Numbered from the stretch's first letter, positions 36,728 to 46,028 are shown. The stretch is 64,000 nt of DNA from Flavobacteriales bacterium (GCA_002401955.1 NVUQ01000008.1:23754-87753), one strand, 5' to 3'. Numbers and translations: made by a program. The notes: generated by a model from the sequence alone, not told the origin.

Positions 36728-37045
36728 ACCTTTTCATTAATTGCCGACAAATATCTATTTTATATTTAGATTTTTGCCATTGGGGGTACATTATTTCTAT
36801 TAAAATTAAAAGCCTTCAACCTATATAAATAATATTCATGAATCCAAATTGGATTTTACTCAAATGAATAGCGTTTTATATGGGGCATTATTACGATTTG
36901 TAATTTAAAAAGGTTGGTTCATGCTCAACCCTTTTTTTATTACTTACCCATATTAGGGTTCTTATGGAGTATAGAATTTATTTATGGACATTTAATTGCT
37001 ATTGAATTATATTATATATTTTAGCCAAAAATTATAATTACATGA
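36728..37045. promoter_or_regulatory. divergent intergenic region between wzc and xrtF
   Basis: 318 bases without a gene between two divergent operons, so it must hold both promoters. Seen in it: a perfect 13-base palindrome with an A centre (ATCCAA/TTGGAT, 36842-36854) and a hairpin GGTTG...CAACC (36912-36930) flanked by A's on the left and T's on the right. A one-mismatch TAnnTTTG box lies 23-30 bases before the wzc start on the minus strand (36750-36757). The hairpin could act as a leader attenuator for either operon; this is inference. No ORF is convincing. Confidence 0.45.
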
Positions 37046-37582
37046 ATGAAAGCTAATAGATTTATAATTATTTTTTTATTAAAAGCGATTGGAGTATATG
37101 CCTCTTGGTATGTTATTTACGATTTGTGGCTAAAAAAGGTTGGTACATTAGATAATTGGATTGTTGATAGCATAGTTTATTTTTCTTCAAAAATTTTAAC
37201 ATCATTTAATTACATGATATATGTTGATAATCAAACTATAGGAATATATGATGCTGCATCAAATGTATTTGTAGGTACTGGTTGTAATGGCTTAGAAATG
37301 ATGGTTTTATTTGTTGGATTTGTATTGATTTTTGACGGCAGTTGGAAACATAAAATTTGGTTTATTCCTGCAGGAATAATTATCCTTCATATTTTAAATA
37401 TTGCAAGAGTCTTATCGCTTATTTTTATCGGAAAATATTTTACGTTGGAATTGTTAGAGTTTAATCACAAATATACTTTCACGATTATTTTGTACGTTAT
37501 AACGTTTTTCGGATGGATGATTTGGGTGAAATATTTTTCGCAAACAAATTCAAACATAAAAAAAGATGTTAAATCGAAATAA
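37046..37582 (+). CDS. xrtF: exosortase F (XrtF)
   Basis: A 178-residue integral membrane transpeptidase-like protein of the exosortase/archaeosortase superfamily. The catalytic triad is visible: Cys80 in GTGCNGLEMM, Arg121 in LNIARVLSL and His141 in FNHKYTF, each in or next to a predicted membrane helix. Exosortases cut C-terminal sorting signals of exported proteins at the membrane. The ATG at 37046 is used because an overlapping ATG at 37042 hits a stop after four codons. The next gene overlaps its end by 17 bases, and a candidate substrate gene follows. Confidence 0.93.
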   Translation: MKANRFIIIFLLKAIGVYASWYVIYDLWLKKVGTLDNWIVDSIVYFSSKILTSFNYMIYVDNQTIGIYDAASNVFVGTGCNGLEMMVLFVGFVLIFDGSWKHKIWFIPAGIIILHILNIARVLSLIFIGKYFTLELLEFNHKYTFTIILYVITFFGWMIWVKYFSQTNSNIKKDVKSK

Positions 37583-38015
37583 AATAGTAGTCATTTTATG
37601 TTTTCTACTATTACTATTATCTGTTTATATTAAAGAAATCTTATCGTTAGAAATTAATTCACTTATAGCTGGAGGTAATAAGTTTAGTAAAGTAGGTGTT
37701 TTAAAAGAGTTGTCTACAAATGAATTAGTTAAATGGAAATGGCTTGTATCTATCTTTTTTACAATAGTAATTAGCATTCTTACATTATTGTCTTTCCATT
37801 TTTGGTTTAAAAATATAACTTACACCAAAATGGTAGCTAAATTATATTTAATAGTATTGTGTCTTGTTATTTTTATAGGGGGAGCTGGATTTTTAACCAT
37901 TGGTTTTAGTGAGGTGTACCCATTACTGAGAAGGGTTTTTGGAATAATTCATTCTCCAATACCTTTTTTTATTCTTTTTGTATTGTTTTATTGGAAGGAG
38001 AAAGAAGAATTATAA
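37566..38015 (+). CDS. exosortase F-associated membrane protein
   Basis: A 149-residue inner-membrane protein with about four hydrophobic helices (residues 7-25, 57-80, 95-115 and 125-145). It has the family-typical features NKFSKVGVLKELSTNELVKWKWLVSI and, near the end, LLRRVFGIIHSPIPFFILF. In Flavobacteriia this family occurs almost always beside xrtF (family recall). It overlaps xrtF by 17 bases, which indicates coupled translation. Its role in sorting is unknown. Confidence 0.87.
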   Translation: MLNRNKIVVILCFLLLLLSVYIKEILSLEINSLIAGGNKFSKVGVLKELSTNELVKWKWLVSIFFTIVISILTLLSFHFWFKNITYTKMVAKLYLIVLCLVIFIGGAGFLTIGFSEVYPLLRRVFGIIHSPIPFFILFVLFYWKEKEEL

Positions 38016-38112
38016 AAAAACAACCAAATTGTATTTTAATACGTATAGATGATACAAATTTATCTTAATAAAGATAGATAACTTCAAATATTTATTACAT
38101 TTGCATCAAATT

Positions 38113-38349
38113 ATGAATAAGATTAAATACATATTGCCTTTACTTATTTTAGGGTTATTAATAACTGTTCCTTGTGTTGATGTTCTAGCTGGAGGGCCTC
38201 CTTGTTGCCCTGTACAAACCCCACCATTGGCATGTGATGGTATTTTGCCTCCATGCCCTCAAATCCCTTTAGATGGAGGTTTAAGCGCTCTATTAGTCGC
38301 TGGAGTTGCTTATGGAGCTAAAAAGATTTTTGGAAAATCAAAATCATAA
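38113..38349 (+). CDS. small Cys/Pro-rich protein with PID-CTERM-like sorting signal
   Basis: A 78-residue protein; the ATG at 38113 is chosen over an in-frame TTG at 38101 because it begins a clean signal peptide (MNKIKYILPLLILGLL to VLAGG). The mature part before the sorting signal is only about 25 residues, rich in Pro and Cys (PPCCP, ACDG, PPCP; Cys 31, 32, 41, 48). The C-terminus IPLDGGLSALLVAGVAYGAKK (51-71) has the P-x-D-G-G motif, a hydrophobic stretch and a basic tail, like the PID-CTERM signals linked to XrtF. Its place 97 bases after the exosortase pair makes it the likely substrate. Its own function is unknown. Confidence 0.82.
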   Translation: MNKIKYILPLLILGLLITVPCVDVLAGGPPCCPVQTPPLACDGILPPCPQIPLDGGLSALLVAGVAYGAKKIFGKSKS

Positions 38350-38438
38350 ATTACGTGTAATTTTTCCTTTCATCACTTATTCAAATTGTTGAAAATTTCT
38401 TTTTTTCATTTCTTTTCCTTTTCCATAAGGAATAGTTT

Positions 38439-38446
38439 TATCTTTG
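38439..38446 (+). promoter_or_regulatory. candidate Bacteroidota -7 box for glyA
   Basis: TATCTTTG matches the TAnnTTTG -7 consensus exactly and ends 22 bases before the glyA ATG, giving a short leader. No clear TTG -33 element is at the right distance, so the call is tentative. Confidence 0.4.
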
Positions 38447-38468
38447 TTGCTCTCTAAAAAAATAGATT

Positions 38469-39764
38469 ATGGGTGCTGATAAAGAAATATTCGATTTAAT
38501 TGCTGAAGAAGCTATTAGACAAAAAGAAGGTGTAGAATTAATTGCCTCTGAAAATTACGTTAGTGATGATGTAATGGAAGCGATGGGTAGTGTTTTAACC
38601 AATAAATATGCTGAAGGATTGCCCTTTAAACGATATTATGGTGGTTGTGAAGTTGTTGATGAAATAGAAGATCTTACCAGAGAAAGAGCAAAACAATTAT
38701 TTAATGCTGAGTGGGTAAATGTTCAGCCTCATTCTGGAGCACAAGCAAATGCTGCAGTAATGTTAGGTGTTTTAAACCCTGGAGATAAAATTTTAGGATT
38801 TGATTTGTCTCATGGTGGCCATTTAACACATGGTTCTCCAGTAAACTTTTCAGGAAAACTATATAAAACAAGCTTTTACGGAGTAAGTAAAGAAACAGGA
38901 ACGGTTGATTATGATGCAATGGAAGAGGTTGCTTTAAAAGAAAAACCTCAATTAATTATTGCTGGAGCATCAGCCTATTCTCGCGATTGGGATTATGCTA
39001 GAATGAGAGCTTTGGCTGATAAAGTAGGAGCTTTATTATTGGCAGATATATCCCATCCATCAGGATTAATTGCAAGAGGGTTATTAAATGACCCAATGCC
39101 TCATTGTCATATTATAACTACTACAACACACAAAACATTGCGTGGACCAAGAGGCGGAATGATTATGATGGGGAAGGATTTTGAAAACCCAATGGGACAT
39201 AAAACCATGAAAGGCGTGACTAAAATGATGAGTCAAGTGTTAGATGGAGCTGTTTTCCCAGGAACACAAGGAGGACCATTAGAACATGTTATTGCCGCTA
39301 AAGGAGTTGCTTTTAAAGAAGCAATGACTGATGAGTATATGGATTACTGTATTCAGGTAATGAAAAATGCCAAAGTAATGGCTGACGAATTGGTGAAGAG
39401 AGGTTACGGAGTTATTTCTGGAGGAACAGATAACCATTGTATGTTAATTGATTTAAGATCTAAAGATATTACAGGTAAAGAAGCAGAAAACTTATTAGTA
39501 ACTGCAGATATTACGGTAAACAAAAACATGGTTCCTTTTGATGAAAGATCACCATTTGTAACTTCAGGAATAAGAGTTGGAACTGCAGCAATTACAACAA
39601 GAGGAGTTAAAGAAGAAGAAATAATTAAGATTGTAGAATTTATAGATAGAGTAATTACGAACAGAGATAACGAAGAAGTTATTGATGAGGTAAGAACAGA
39701 AATAAATGAAATGATGAATAAGTATCCATTGTTTCAATTATCACCAAATACGGTAGAACAATGA
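38469..39764 (+). CDS. glyA: serine hydroxymethyltransferase
   Basis: A 431-residue PLP enzyme that interconverts serine and glycine while loading one-carbon units on tetrahydrofolate. [21 protein letters not shown] (about 18-38), [13 protein letters not shown], the lysine of [14 protein letters not shown] (PLP aldimine) and [14 protein letters not shown] are all in place. Length is normal. The downstream gene starts inside its stop codon (ATGA overlap), so the two form an operon. Confidence 0.98.
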   Translation: MGADKEIFDLIAEEAIRQKEGVELIASENYVSDDVMEAMGSVLTNKYAEGLPFKRYYGGCEVVDEIEDLTRERAKQLFNAEWVNVQPHSGAQANAAVMLGVLNPGDKILGFDLSHGGHLTHGSPVNFSGKLYKTSFYGVSKETGTVDYDAMEEVALKEKPQLIIAGASAYSRDWDYARMRALADKVGALLLADISHPSGLIARGLLNDPMPHCHIITTTTHKTLRGPRGGMIMMGKDFENPMGHKTMKGVTKMMSQVLDGAVFPGTQGGPLEHVIAAKGVAFKEAMTDEYMDYCIQVMKNAKVMADELVKRGYGVISGGTDNHCMLIDLRSKDITGKEAENLLVTADITVNKNMVPFDERSPFVTSGIRVGTAAITTRGVKEEEIIKIVEFIDRVITNRDNEEVIDEVRTEINEMMNKYPLFQLSPNTVEQ

Positions 39765-41014
39765 TAAAAGCAAACGATAAAAACATTAAAACTTGGTTGG
39801 AAGTTCCTGAAAATTCAGATTTTCCAATTCAAAATATCCCTTTTGGAATAGCGAAAGCTAATAATGAAATTTTTGTAGCATCAAGAATAGGAGATACTGT
39901 AATCAATTTGTATAAACTATCCCAAATGGGTTGTTTTAATAATATTGATGCCGAGTTTTTTAATGAAGACAAGTTAAATGACTTCATGTTATTAGGAAAA
40001 CAAGCAACAAGAGATGTGAGAAACGAAATTTCTGATGTTTTTAATGTTGAGAATGAAGCTAAAAAAGCTGAATTACAAGATGTTTTAGTTAATGTGAATG
40101 AAGTAGAAATGCTACTGCCAATACAAGTTGGTGATTACACCGATTTTTACTCGAGTGAGCAACATGCATATAATGTAGGTTGTTTATTTAGAGATCCTGA
40201 TAATGCATTAATGCCAAACTGGAAACATATCCCTGTTGGTTATCATGGTAGAGCAAGTTCTATTGTGCCATCTGGTTTATCATTTCACCGACCAAAAGGA
40301 CAAAAGAAACCACCTACAGAAGAAGTTCCTGTTTTTGGACAGTCTAATTTATTAGATTTCGAATTAGAAACAGCATTTTTTACTTATGAAGGTAAGCCTT
40401 TAGGAGATTCAATTTCTACTGAAGAAGCAGATGATTATATTTTCGGAATGGCATTGTTTAATGATTGGAGCGCAAGAGATATTCAAGGGTGGGAATATGT
40501 GCCTTTAGGTCCATTCTTAGGAAAAAGCTTTGCTTCTCATTTATCATGTTGGATAGTTACTTTAGATGCACTAGAGCCATTTAGAACTGCCGGACCAATT
40601 CAAGATCCAAAAGTGTTACCATACTTAGAATATGCTGGAGATAAACACATTGATATTAATTTAGAAGTGTTAATTCAACCAGAAGGAAGTGAAGAAACAT
40701 CTGTATGTAAATCGAATTACAAATACATGTATTGGAACATGAACCAACAATTGGCTCACCATTCAATAAATGGATGTAATATTAATGTAGGAGATTGTAT
40801 GGGGTCAGGAACTATTTCTGGACCAGCAGAAGGAGAGTTTGGTTCTATGTTAGAAATTAGCTGGAAAGGATCTAAGACTATTCCTATGAAAGATGGAACA
40901 GAACGTAAATTCATTAATGATAATGATACTGTTATTATGAGAGGTTATGCTCAGAAAAATGGTGTGAGAATTGGGTTTGGAGAGGTAAGTGCTAAAGTAC
41001 TTCCTGCTAAATAA
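39761..41014 (+). CDS. fahA: fumarylacetoacetase
   Basis: A 417-residue FAH enzyme, the last step of tyrosine degradation (fumarylacetoacetate to fumarate and acetoacetate). An SH3-like N-terminal domain ([11 protein letters not shown]) precedes the catalytic domain. Metal and substrate residues are seen in [57 protein letters not shown] and MGSGTISGP. It is coupled to glyA by a four-base overlap. A repeat element begins at its stop codon. Confidence 0.97.
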   Translation: MIKANDKNIKTWLEVPENSDFPIQNIPFGIAKANNEIFVASRIGDTVINLYKLSQMGCFNNIDAEFFNEDKLNDFMLLGKQATRDVRNEISDVFNVENEAKKAELQDVLVNVNEVEMLLPIQVGDYTDFYSSEQHAYNVGCLFRDPDNALMPNWKHIPVGYHGRASSIVPSGLSFHRPKGQKKPPTEEVPVFGQSNLLDFELETAFFTYEGKPLGDSISTEEADDYIFGMALFNDWSARDIQGWEYVPLGPFLGKSFASHLSCWIVTLDALEPFRTAGPIQDPKVLPYLEYAGDKHIDINLEVLIQPEGSEETSVCKSNYKYMYWNMNQQLAHHSINGCNINVGDCMGSGTISGPAEGEFGSMLEISWKGSKTIPMKDGTERKFINDNDTVIMRGYAQKNGVRIGFGEVSAKVLPAK

Positions 41015-41128
41015 TACCAATTTAATTTCAAAACACCCAACAATGGTTTTTGTATAATGCCGATAGATAATCAAAGCCAGAGAATGAGAGTAGCGAAATT
41101 ATAGGGCATTTTGATTACAAATTGGTAT
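41014..41128. repeat. dispersed palindromic repeat, copy 1 (MITE-like)
   Basis: A non-coding element bounded by perfect 10-base inverted ends (ATACCAATTT / AAATTGGTAT). Its right 84 bases (41045-41128) align without gaps to 62803-62886, about 76 of 84 identical by eye. Inside, AATGCC...GGGCATT forms a further inverted pair, so the RNA could fold into a long imperfect hairpin. No transposase is present. Confidence 0.8.
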
Positions 41129-41142
41129 AACTTAATAATTTT

Positions 41143-41264
41143 GTCATTCAGAGCGATATTTTGTCCAAACTTTTGTTTGATAACAAAATGAAGCGTGGAA
41201 TCTTATTATTGAAAATAAATTTCAAACAGCTTTTGCTCGTTCCGCAAAACATATTCAGAATGAC
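41143..41264. repeat. second, unrelated inverted-end intergenic repeat
   Basis: GTCATTC at 41143 and GAATGAC at 41258 are perfect inverted ends, continued as AGAGCG and ATTCA. The pattern resembles the short non-coding repeats often found between genes in Bacteroidota. It is internally degenerate, and no second copy of this exact type was found in the window. Confidence 0.5.
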
Positions 41265-41273
41265 CCTAAACAT

Positions 41274-41310
41274 AAAAAAAGCCTATTGATATTATCAATA
41301 GGCTTTTTTT
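41274..41310. terminator. bidirectional rho-independent terminator
   Basis: A near-perfect palindrome of 18-base arms with a one-base centre: A7-GCCTATTGATA and TATCAATAGGC-T7. The A and T runs on either side allow termination from both strands, matching its position between the convergent fahA and CCC-motif genes. Confidence 0.92.
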
Positions 41311-41324
41311 ATGCTGTAATATTT

Positions 41325-41675
41325 TTAAAAACCACCTAAACCTTGTAGTAATCCTCCTCCAATTACTGCGGCAAAAAAGACCACATAAATAATTAGGATA
41401 ACAATATAAAGACTTGATAAACAGAGTCCTACTATGGCACAAACTTTTCCTGCTTTTACGTTTTTATATGATCCTTCTGTATAGGTTTCAGGCGAAGCCA
41501 TATACAATTTAATTGCTTTATTCGCCATTATTAAACCTATAATACCTAATGTTATTCCAATAATACCATAACACAAGCAAAATACGATTGATAATATACC
41601 TAATACTAATGCTCCAACAGAATTTGGTAATGATTGTTGAGTTTGCATCCCTGAATCTAAAGGTTGTTCTTCCAT
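41325..41675 (-). CDS. CCC-motif membrane protein (DUF4190-like)
   Basis: A 116-residue protein with two membrane hairpins. The first is SVGALVLGILSIVFCLCYGIIGITLGIIGLIMANKAIKLY (about 19-58); the second includes NVKAGKVCAIVGLCLSSLYIVILIIYVVFF. The conserved cysteines (FCLCYG, KVCAIVGLC) match the small CCC-motif family of Bacteroidota. Function is unknown. It is preceded by a 159-residue membrane protein gene on the same strand, but a terminator separates them. Confidence 0.78.
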   Translation of the reverse strand: MEEQPLDSGMQTQQSLPNSVGALVLGILSIVFCLCYGIIGITLGIIGLIMANKAIKLYMASPETYTEGSYKNVKAGKVCAIVGLCLSSLYIVILIIYVVFFAAVIGGGLLQGLGGF

Positions 41676-41732
41676 AATAAAGTTTAATTAAAAAGGCCCT
41701 AATAATATTGTTAGAGTTTCAAATATAGTTAT

Positions 41733-41765
41733 AAAAAAACTCCGAATGAATCATTCGGAGTTTTT
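41733..41765. terminator. rho-independent terminator
   Basis: Perfect 15-base arms AAAAACTCCGAATGA / TCATTCGGAGTTTTT with a one-base centre. It lies 20 bases past the stop of the minus-strand 159-residue membrane protein gene and should end its transcript; it is symmetrical enough to work in both directions. Confidence 0.9.
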
Positions 41766-41785
41766 AATAATTTGATATCTATAAA

Positions 41786-42265
41786 TTAAGCTGTCATGTG
41801 TTTTTTGTTAACAAAGTACATTGCTATAAATGCACCACTAATGATAATCCCAACAATATTCAACATAAAACCAGTATAAATAATACTCATAATAACAGAA
41901 ACAGCTGTAGCTCCAGCGTAAATCATAAAACCTGATTCTTTTAAATTCCACATTTTAAGTACTCCGATAAGGGCTACTATTGTAGCTAAAAATCCTACAA
42001 CTATATTTGCCCACATCATGCCAACGCTTGGTCCAGCAACCGCTGCCATTGCATCACCCATACTTTCCATCCCTTCCATACCCTCTAGTCCTTCCAGTGC
42101 AGTACCAGCAATAGCACTAGCAGCACTCGCAACACCTATAAGGGTTACATATCCTAATATTGCAAACCCTGCAGCAATAAAAGATAAAATACATAATACG
42201 GTTAAAAATACAGGTCTTTTTCCTGCTTCTGCAGTTGATCCTGTGTCTGTAGTTTCTTCACTCAT
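41786..42265 (-). CDS. uncharacterised four-helix membrane protein
   Basis: A 159-residue hydrophobic protein with about four membrane helices (residues 18-45, 77-97, 108-128 and 132-152). A Gly/Met/Glu-rich loop (LEGLEGMEGMESMGDAM) lies between helices one and two. The N-terminal segment (EETTDTGSTAEAGKRPVFLTVLCILSF) resembles small DUF4064/DUF2127-like membrane proteins, but I do not recognise a specific family. No operon partner; it has its own terminator downstream. Confidence 0.7.
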   Translation of the reverse strand: MSEETTDTGSTAEAGKRPVFLTVLCILSFIAAGFAILGYVTLIGVASAASAIAGTALEGLEGMEGMESMGDAMAAVAGPSVGMMWANIVVGFLATIVALIGVLKMWNLKESGFMIYAGATAVSVIMSIIYTGFMLNIVGIIISGAFIAMYFVNKKHMTA

Positions 42266-42456
42266 AATTTTAAAGTTTTTAGTTAAATATTTAATTAGTT
42301 AAAGACCAATATAGAAAGATAAATGGAACAAGCCAAATCTTATCGAAGGATAATTGTTAACAATCTATATAAAAAGGTTACTTGTCGAATAATTTAATTA
42401 AGAGCAGTACTGGGAAACCAAGAGACAGTTAAGGGTGTTAATAAGTTGAAATAAAT

Positions 42457-42538
42457 ACATCATTGCGAGTGTCGTGTGAGAGTAAAAAGGGGGAAACCTT
42501 ACCAGAATAAGATTGCTTCATTTCTCACAATTACGTGA
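42457..42538. repeat. degenerate intergenic inverted repeat
   Basis: CATTGCGAG at 42461 and CTCACAATTACG at 42524 are imperfect inverted ends around a purine-rich middle. They resemble worn versions of the CATTGCGAG...CTCGCAATG repeats common between genes in this phylum (recall). No coding potential seen. Confidence 0.4.
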
Positions 42539-42545
42539 AATCACC

Positions 42546-44255
42546 TTACTTACTCCAAGCATTAAAATTATCAGAAAAAGTATCTTCCTTTATAATGGTA
42601 TAAGTCTTAAAATAAACACCATCATGGGCTTTTAGTTTAATCTTTTCTATAACACCTAACTCTCTTTTTAAAGAGAGAGCTTGTTCATCATCTTTGAAAT
42701 AAGCAGACCATTTGCTAAAATCATTATTAATTTTAATTCCGTTAATAGCAATTATTTCGTCATTAATAGAAATTCCATTCTCTTCTGCTATTGAATTTGG
42801 ATAAATAGAATCAATCAAACATTTATTTTTTTCATATCTGACTTTAAGACCTAGCTGTGCTTCATTAAAATTGGTTGCAGGCCCTACCTGTAAACCACAT
42901 CCAAGATAGTTTAATGCTGATTTTAATTGCTCAGTATAATCTGAATTACCATGTAAAAAATCATCATAAATAGCATCATAAGAAACACCTGAAACTTGTT
43001 CAACAACGTTTTTGTAATCTTGGTCAGAAACCCCTTTTCCTTGTTTAGCAAAATCATTATATAATACTTTCATTACATCATTTAATGATTTTTTATTGGA
43101 GGTGTTTTTGAGAATAAAAACATCAGTCATAAAAGCAACTAATGCTCCTTCTGTGTAAATAGAGCCTTTTCTGCCAGGAATTCCTTTTACATAGCCATCT
43201 AACCAAGTATCAAAAGAGGATTGAGCAACAGAATAATTGTTTACTCCAAAATTGTTAAAGTGTCTCTCTAAAAGTTGATTAAAAGTTTTGGCGTATTCAT
43301 CCCAATTAAAAACTCTAGAACTTAATAAAAATTTATCCCCAAAATAAGTGGTCACACCCTCATCTAAATAACCTAATTCAGTATAATTTTCTTTACTGTA
43401 ATCATAAGGTAACATTTCTATTGGTCTAATTTGTTTTACATTCCAAGTATGATATAATTCATGAGAACTAATACCTAATAATTCATTGTACCAGCCTTCT
43501 TTTTTCATAATATCATAAGAAGGACCTAAAGAAATAACGGTAGAATTATAATGTTCTACTCCATGATAAGTTCGGTGAGTTAGTATTTGAAAGATAAAAT
43601 GATATTCATCTACAGGAAAGTCTCCAAATTTTTCTATTTGTGCTTTACTAAATTTTCTAAAATCTGTTTCTAATAATTTCCAGTCTGGTTTGCATTCGCC
43701 CTGGAACCACAAATGAAATTTAACTCCACTTTCATTGTATGTATGATGTTGTAAGCTATTACTAGCAATTAAAGGACAATCTACTAATTCGTGAAAATCA
43801 GAACACTCAAATTTATGTTTAGATGTTTCTTTTAATCCAGAAGCAACTTTATAATCATTTGGAATTTGAAGTTCCAATTCACATCTTTCATCCATTCTAT
43901 TCGGAACATATAAAAAACAATTAACCCCGTTTATATATAACTGTTTATCATCTAAATAAGATGACCCAGCATTAATTTCATTAGCAAAATAGTTATATTT
44001 AACATGAATTGTTTCGCTTCCATTGGTTTCTACTTCCCATAAATCTTTCGTTATTTTTTTTGAGGGAAGTGTTTTTCCGTTTTCATTAAAAGCTTCCCAT
44101 TTCTGAACGTTCTTCGCAAAATTTCCTAATTGATATCTCCCTGGTCGCCAAGCAGGCAATTGAATTTCTAATTTATCTGTTGCAACATTATCAACAATAA
44201 ATTCAATATCAATATAATGATTGTTAGGCTTTTGGTAAGAAACGATGTATTTCAT
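42546..44255 (-). CDS. M61 family metallopeptidase with PDZ domain
   Basis: A 569-residue glycyl-aminopeptidase-like enzyme. The N-terminal beta domain (LPAWRPGRYQLGNFAKNVQ) is typical of M61. The zinc site HELYHTWN is at about 265, with the third ligand Glu in GYLDEGVTTYFGD. The C-terminus holds a PDZ domain (about 465-545: LGLKVRYEKNKCLI, IAEENGISINDEIIAINGIKI). No signal peptide is visible, so it may be cytoplasmic, like several characterised bacterial relatives. It is monocistronic. Confidence 0.93.
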   Translation of the reverse strand: MKYIVSYQKPNNHYIDIEFIVDNVATDKLEIQLPAWRPGRYQLGNFAKNVQKWEAFNENGKTLPSKKITKDLWEVETNGSETIHVKYNYFANEINAGSSYLDDKQLYINGVNCFLYVPNRMDERCELELQIPNDYKVASGLKETSKHKFECSDFHELVDCPLIASNSLQHHTYNESGVKFHLWFQGECKPDWKLLETDFRKFSKAQIEKFGDFPVDEYHFIFQILTHRTYHGVEHYNSTVISLGPSYDIMKKEGWYNELLGISSHELYHTWNVKQIRPIEMLPYDYSKENYTELGYLDEGVTTYFGDKFLLSSRVFNWDEYAKTFNQLLERHFNNFGVNNYSVAQSSFDTWLDGYVKGIPGRKGSIYTEGALVAFMTDVFILKNTSNKKSLNDVMKVLYNDFAKQGKGVSDQDYKNVVEQVSGVSYDAIYDDFLHGNSDYTEQLKSALNYLGCGLQVGPATNFNEAQLGLKVRYEKNKCLIDSIYPNSIAEENGISINDEIIAINGIKINNDFSKWSAYFKDDEQALSLKRELGVIEKIKLKAHDGVYFKTYTIIKEDTFSDNFNAWSK

Positions 44256-44428
44256 AGTAAGTTAGAATGTTTATAAAGTCAAAAGTATAAAGAAATTTTA
44301 AAGAAGAAAGACTTGCTGTTTTTAGTAGTTCATTTGTATTCAAATAGTATTGATGACAAGAACTTTTTTTAAAAAACTAATTAATCATATTGATTTTTAA
44401 AACTTTTGACTTTATAACTTTACACTTG

Positions 44429-44468
44429 ATAAACTTTCTACTTTAAAACTTTATAAACTTTCTACTTT
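44429..44468. repeat. 16-base direct repeat upstream of lpdA
   Basis: ATAAACTTTCTACTTT occurs at 44429-44444 and again at 44453-44468 in a T/A-rich stretch with further ACTTT variants from 44402. It lies between the divergent M61 and lpdA genes, 50-90 bases before the lpdA start. It may be a regulator site or simple low-complexity DNA. Confidence 0.55.
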
Positions 44469-44517
44469 TTAACTAAATTCGCATCTTATAATTAGATTCA
44501 AATAAAAATTTATAGAT

Positions 44518-45906
44518 ATGAGTTACGATGTTATTGTTGTAGGAAGTGGACCTGGAGGATATGTTACTGCTATTAGAGCTTCTCAATTAGGATTGAAAAC
44601 AGCTGTTGTTGAAAGATCTGAATTAGGTGGTATTTGCTTAAATTGGGGGTGTATCCCTACAAAAGCATTACTGAAAAGTGCTAATGTTTTTGAATACATC
44701 AACCACGCTGCGGATTATGGTATTAACATTAAAGGAGCTGATGCAGATTTTCCTGCTATCGTAAAAAGAAGTAGAGATGTAGCTAATGGGATGAGTACAG
44801 GTATCCAATTCTTAATGAAAAAGAATAAGATAGATGTTATTGCTGGAACAGGAAAAGTTAAAGCAGGAAAGAAAATTGATGTTACTGATGCTGACGGAAA
44901 AGTAACGGAATATGCTGCTAAAAATATTGTTATCGCAACAGGAGCAAGATCGAAAGAGTTGCCTTTTTTACCAATAGATGGAAAAAAGATAATAGGATAT
45001 AGAGAAGCGTTGGTTTTACCTAAATTACCTAAAAAAATGGTAGTTGTAGGTTCAGGAGCTATTGGTGTTGAATTTGCCTATTTTTATAATGCAATGGGAG
45101 TTGACGTAACAATAGTAGAGTTTCTGGATAGTTTAGTTCCAATTGAAGATGTTGATGTTTCTAAGCAATTAGGTCGTTCTTTCAAAAAATCTGGAATTAA
45201 AGTAATGGTTAAATCTTCTGTTAAGAGTGTAGATACTTCTGGTGCAGGATGTAAAGTTGTAATTGAAACAAAGAAAGGAAAAGAAACAGTAGAATGTGAT
45301 GTAGTACTTTCGGCAGTTGGAATTAAATCAAATATTGAAAATATTGGTTTAGAAGATGTTGGTATTGCTACAGATGCAGATAAGATTTTAGTAAATGATT
45401 ATTACCAAACAAACATTCCTGGTTATTATGCTATTGGTGATGTGGTTCCTGGACCAGCTTTAGCACATGTTGCTTCTGCCGAAGGAATTATTTGTGTAGA
45501 GAAAATTTCTGGAATGGATGTAGATCCATTAGATTATGGGAATATTCCAGGATGTACTTATTGTGCACCAGAAGTTGCTTCTGTAGGAATGACTGAAGCT
45601 GCAGCTAAAGAAGCTGGTTTCGATGTTAAGATTGGTAAATTTCCTTTCTCTGCATCTGGTAAAGCTAGTGCTGCAGGACATAAAGATGGTTTTGTAAAAT
45701 TAATATTTGATGCTAAATATGGAGAACTTTTAGGGGGTCATATGATAGGGGCAAACGTTACTGAAATGATTGCTGAGATTGTAGCCATCAGAAAATTAGA
45801 AACGACTGGTCATGAATTAATTAAAACAGTTCACCCTCACCCAACAATGAGTGAAGCCATTATGGAAGCTGCTGCTGCTGCATATGATGAGGTAATACAC
45901 ATGTAA
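44518..45906 (+). CDS. lpdA: dihydrolipoyl dehydrogenase
   Basis: A 462-residue flavoprotein, the E3 subunit of 2-oxo-acid dehydrogenase complexes. FAD motif VVGSGPGGYVTAIRASQLG (about 6-24), redox disulphide GGICLNWGCIPTK (Cys pair near 41 and 46), NAD motif VVVGSGAIGVEFAYFY, second FAD motif YYAIGDVVPGPALAHVA, and the dimer-interface HPHPTMSE with the catalytic His. Length is normal. It has its own hairpin terminator and no E1/E2 genes nearby. Confidence 0.97.
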   Translation: MSYDVIVVGSGPGGYVTAIRASQLGLKTAVVERSELGGICLNWGCIPTKALLKSANVFEYINHAADYGINIKGADADFPAIVKRSRDVANGMSTGIQFLMKKNKIDVIAGTGKVKAGKKIDVTDADGKVTEYAAKNIVIATGARSKELPFLPIDGKKIIGYREALVLPKLPKKMVVVGSGAIGVEFAYFYNAMGVDVTIVEFLDSLVPIEDVDVSKQLGRSFKKSGIKVMVKSSVKSVDTSGAGCKVVIETKKGKETVECDVVLSAVGIKSNIENIGLEDVGIATDADKILVNDYYQTNIPGYYAIGDVVPGPALAHVASAEGIICVEKISGMDVDPLDYGNIPGCTYCAPEVASVGMTEAAAKEAGFDVKIGKFPFSASGKASAAGHKDGFVKLIFDAKYGELLGGHMIGANVTEMIAEIVAIRKLETTGHELIKTVHPHPTMSEAIMEAAAAAYDEVIHM

Positions 45907-45952
45907 TAGCAGCCCGATATATAAATTATGAGTAGTTTACTCATAAAAAATA

Positions 45953-45982
45953 AAATCCCTCTTCAATTTTGAAGAGGGATTT
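45953..45982 (+). terminator. hairpin terminator after lpdA
   Basis: Perfect 12-base arms AAATCCCTCTTC / GAAGAGGGATTT with a six-base loop, 46 bases past the lpdA stop. The T run is short, so efficiency is uncertain. A small palindrome ATGAGTA/TACTCAT (45928-45944) precedes it. Confidence 0.7.
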
Positions 45983-46028
45983 ATTGTTTACTTTACAAGC
46001 TCATAAAAATTAAGCGTACAATAAATTT

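Noticed and set aside
38701..38919. 72-residue minus-strand frame
   Set aside because: Antisense to the core of glyA and without homologous features.
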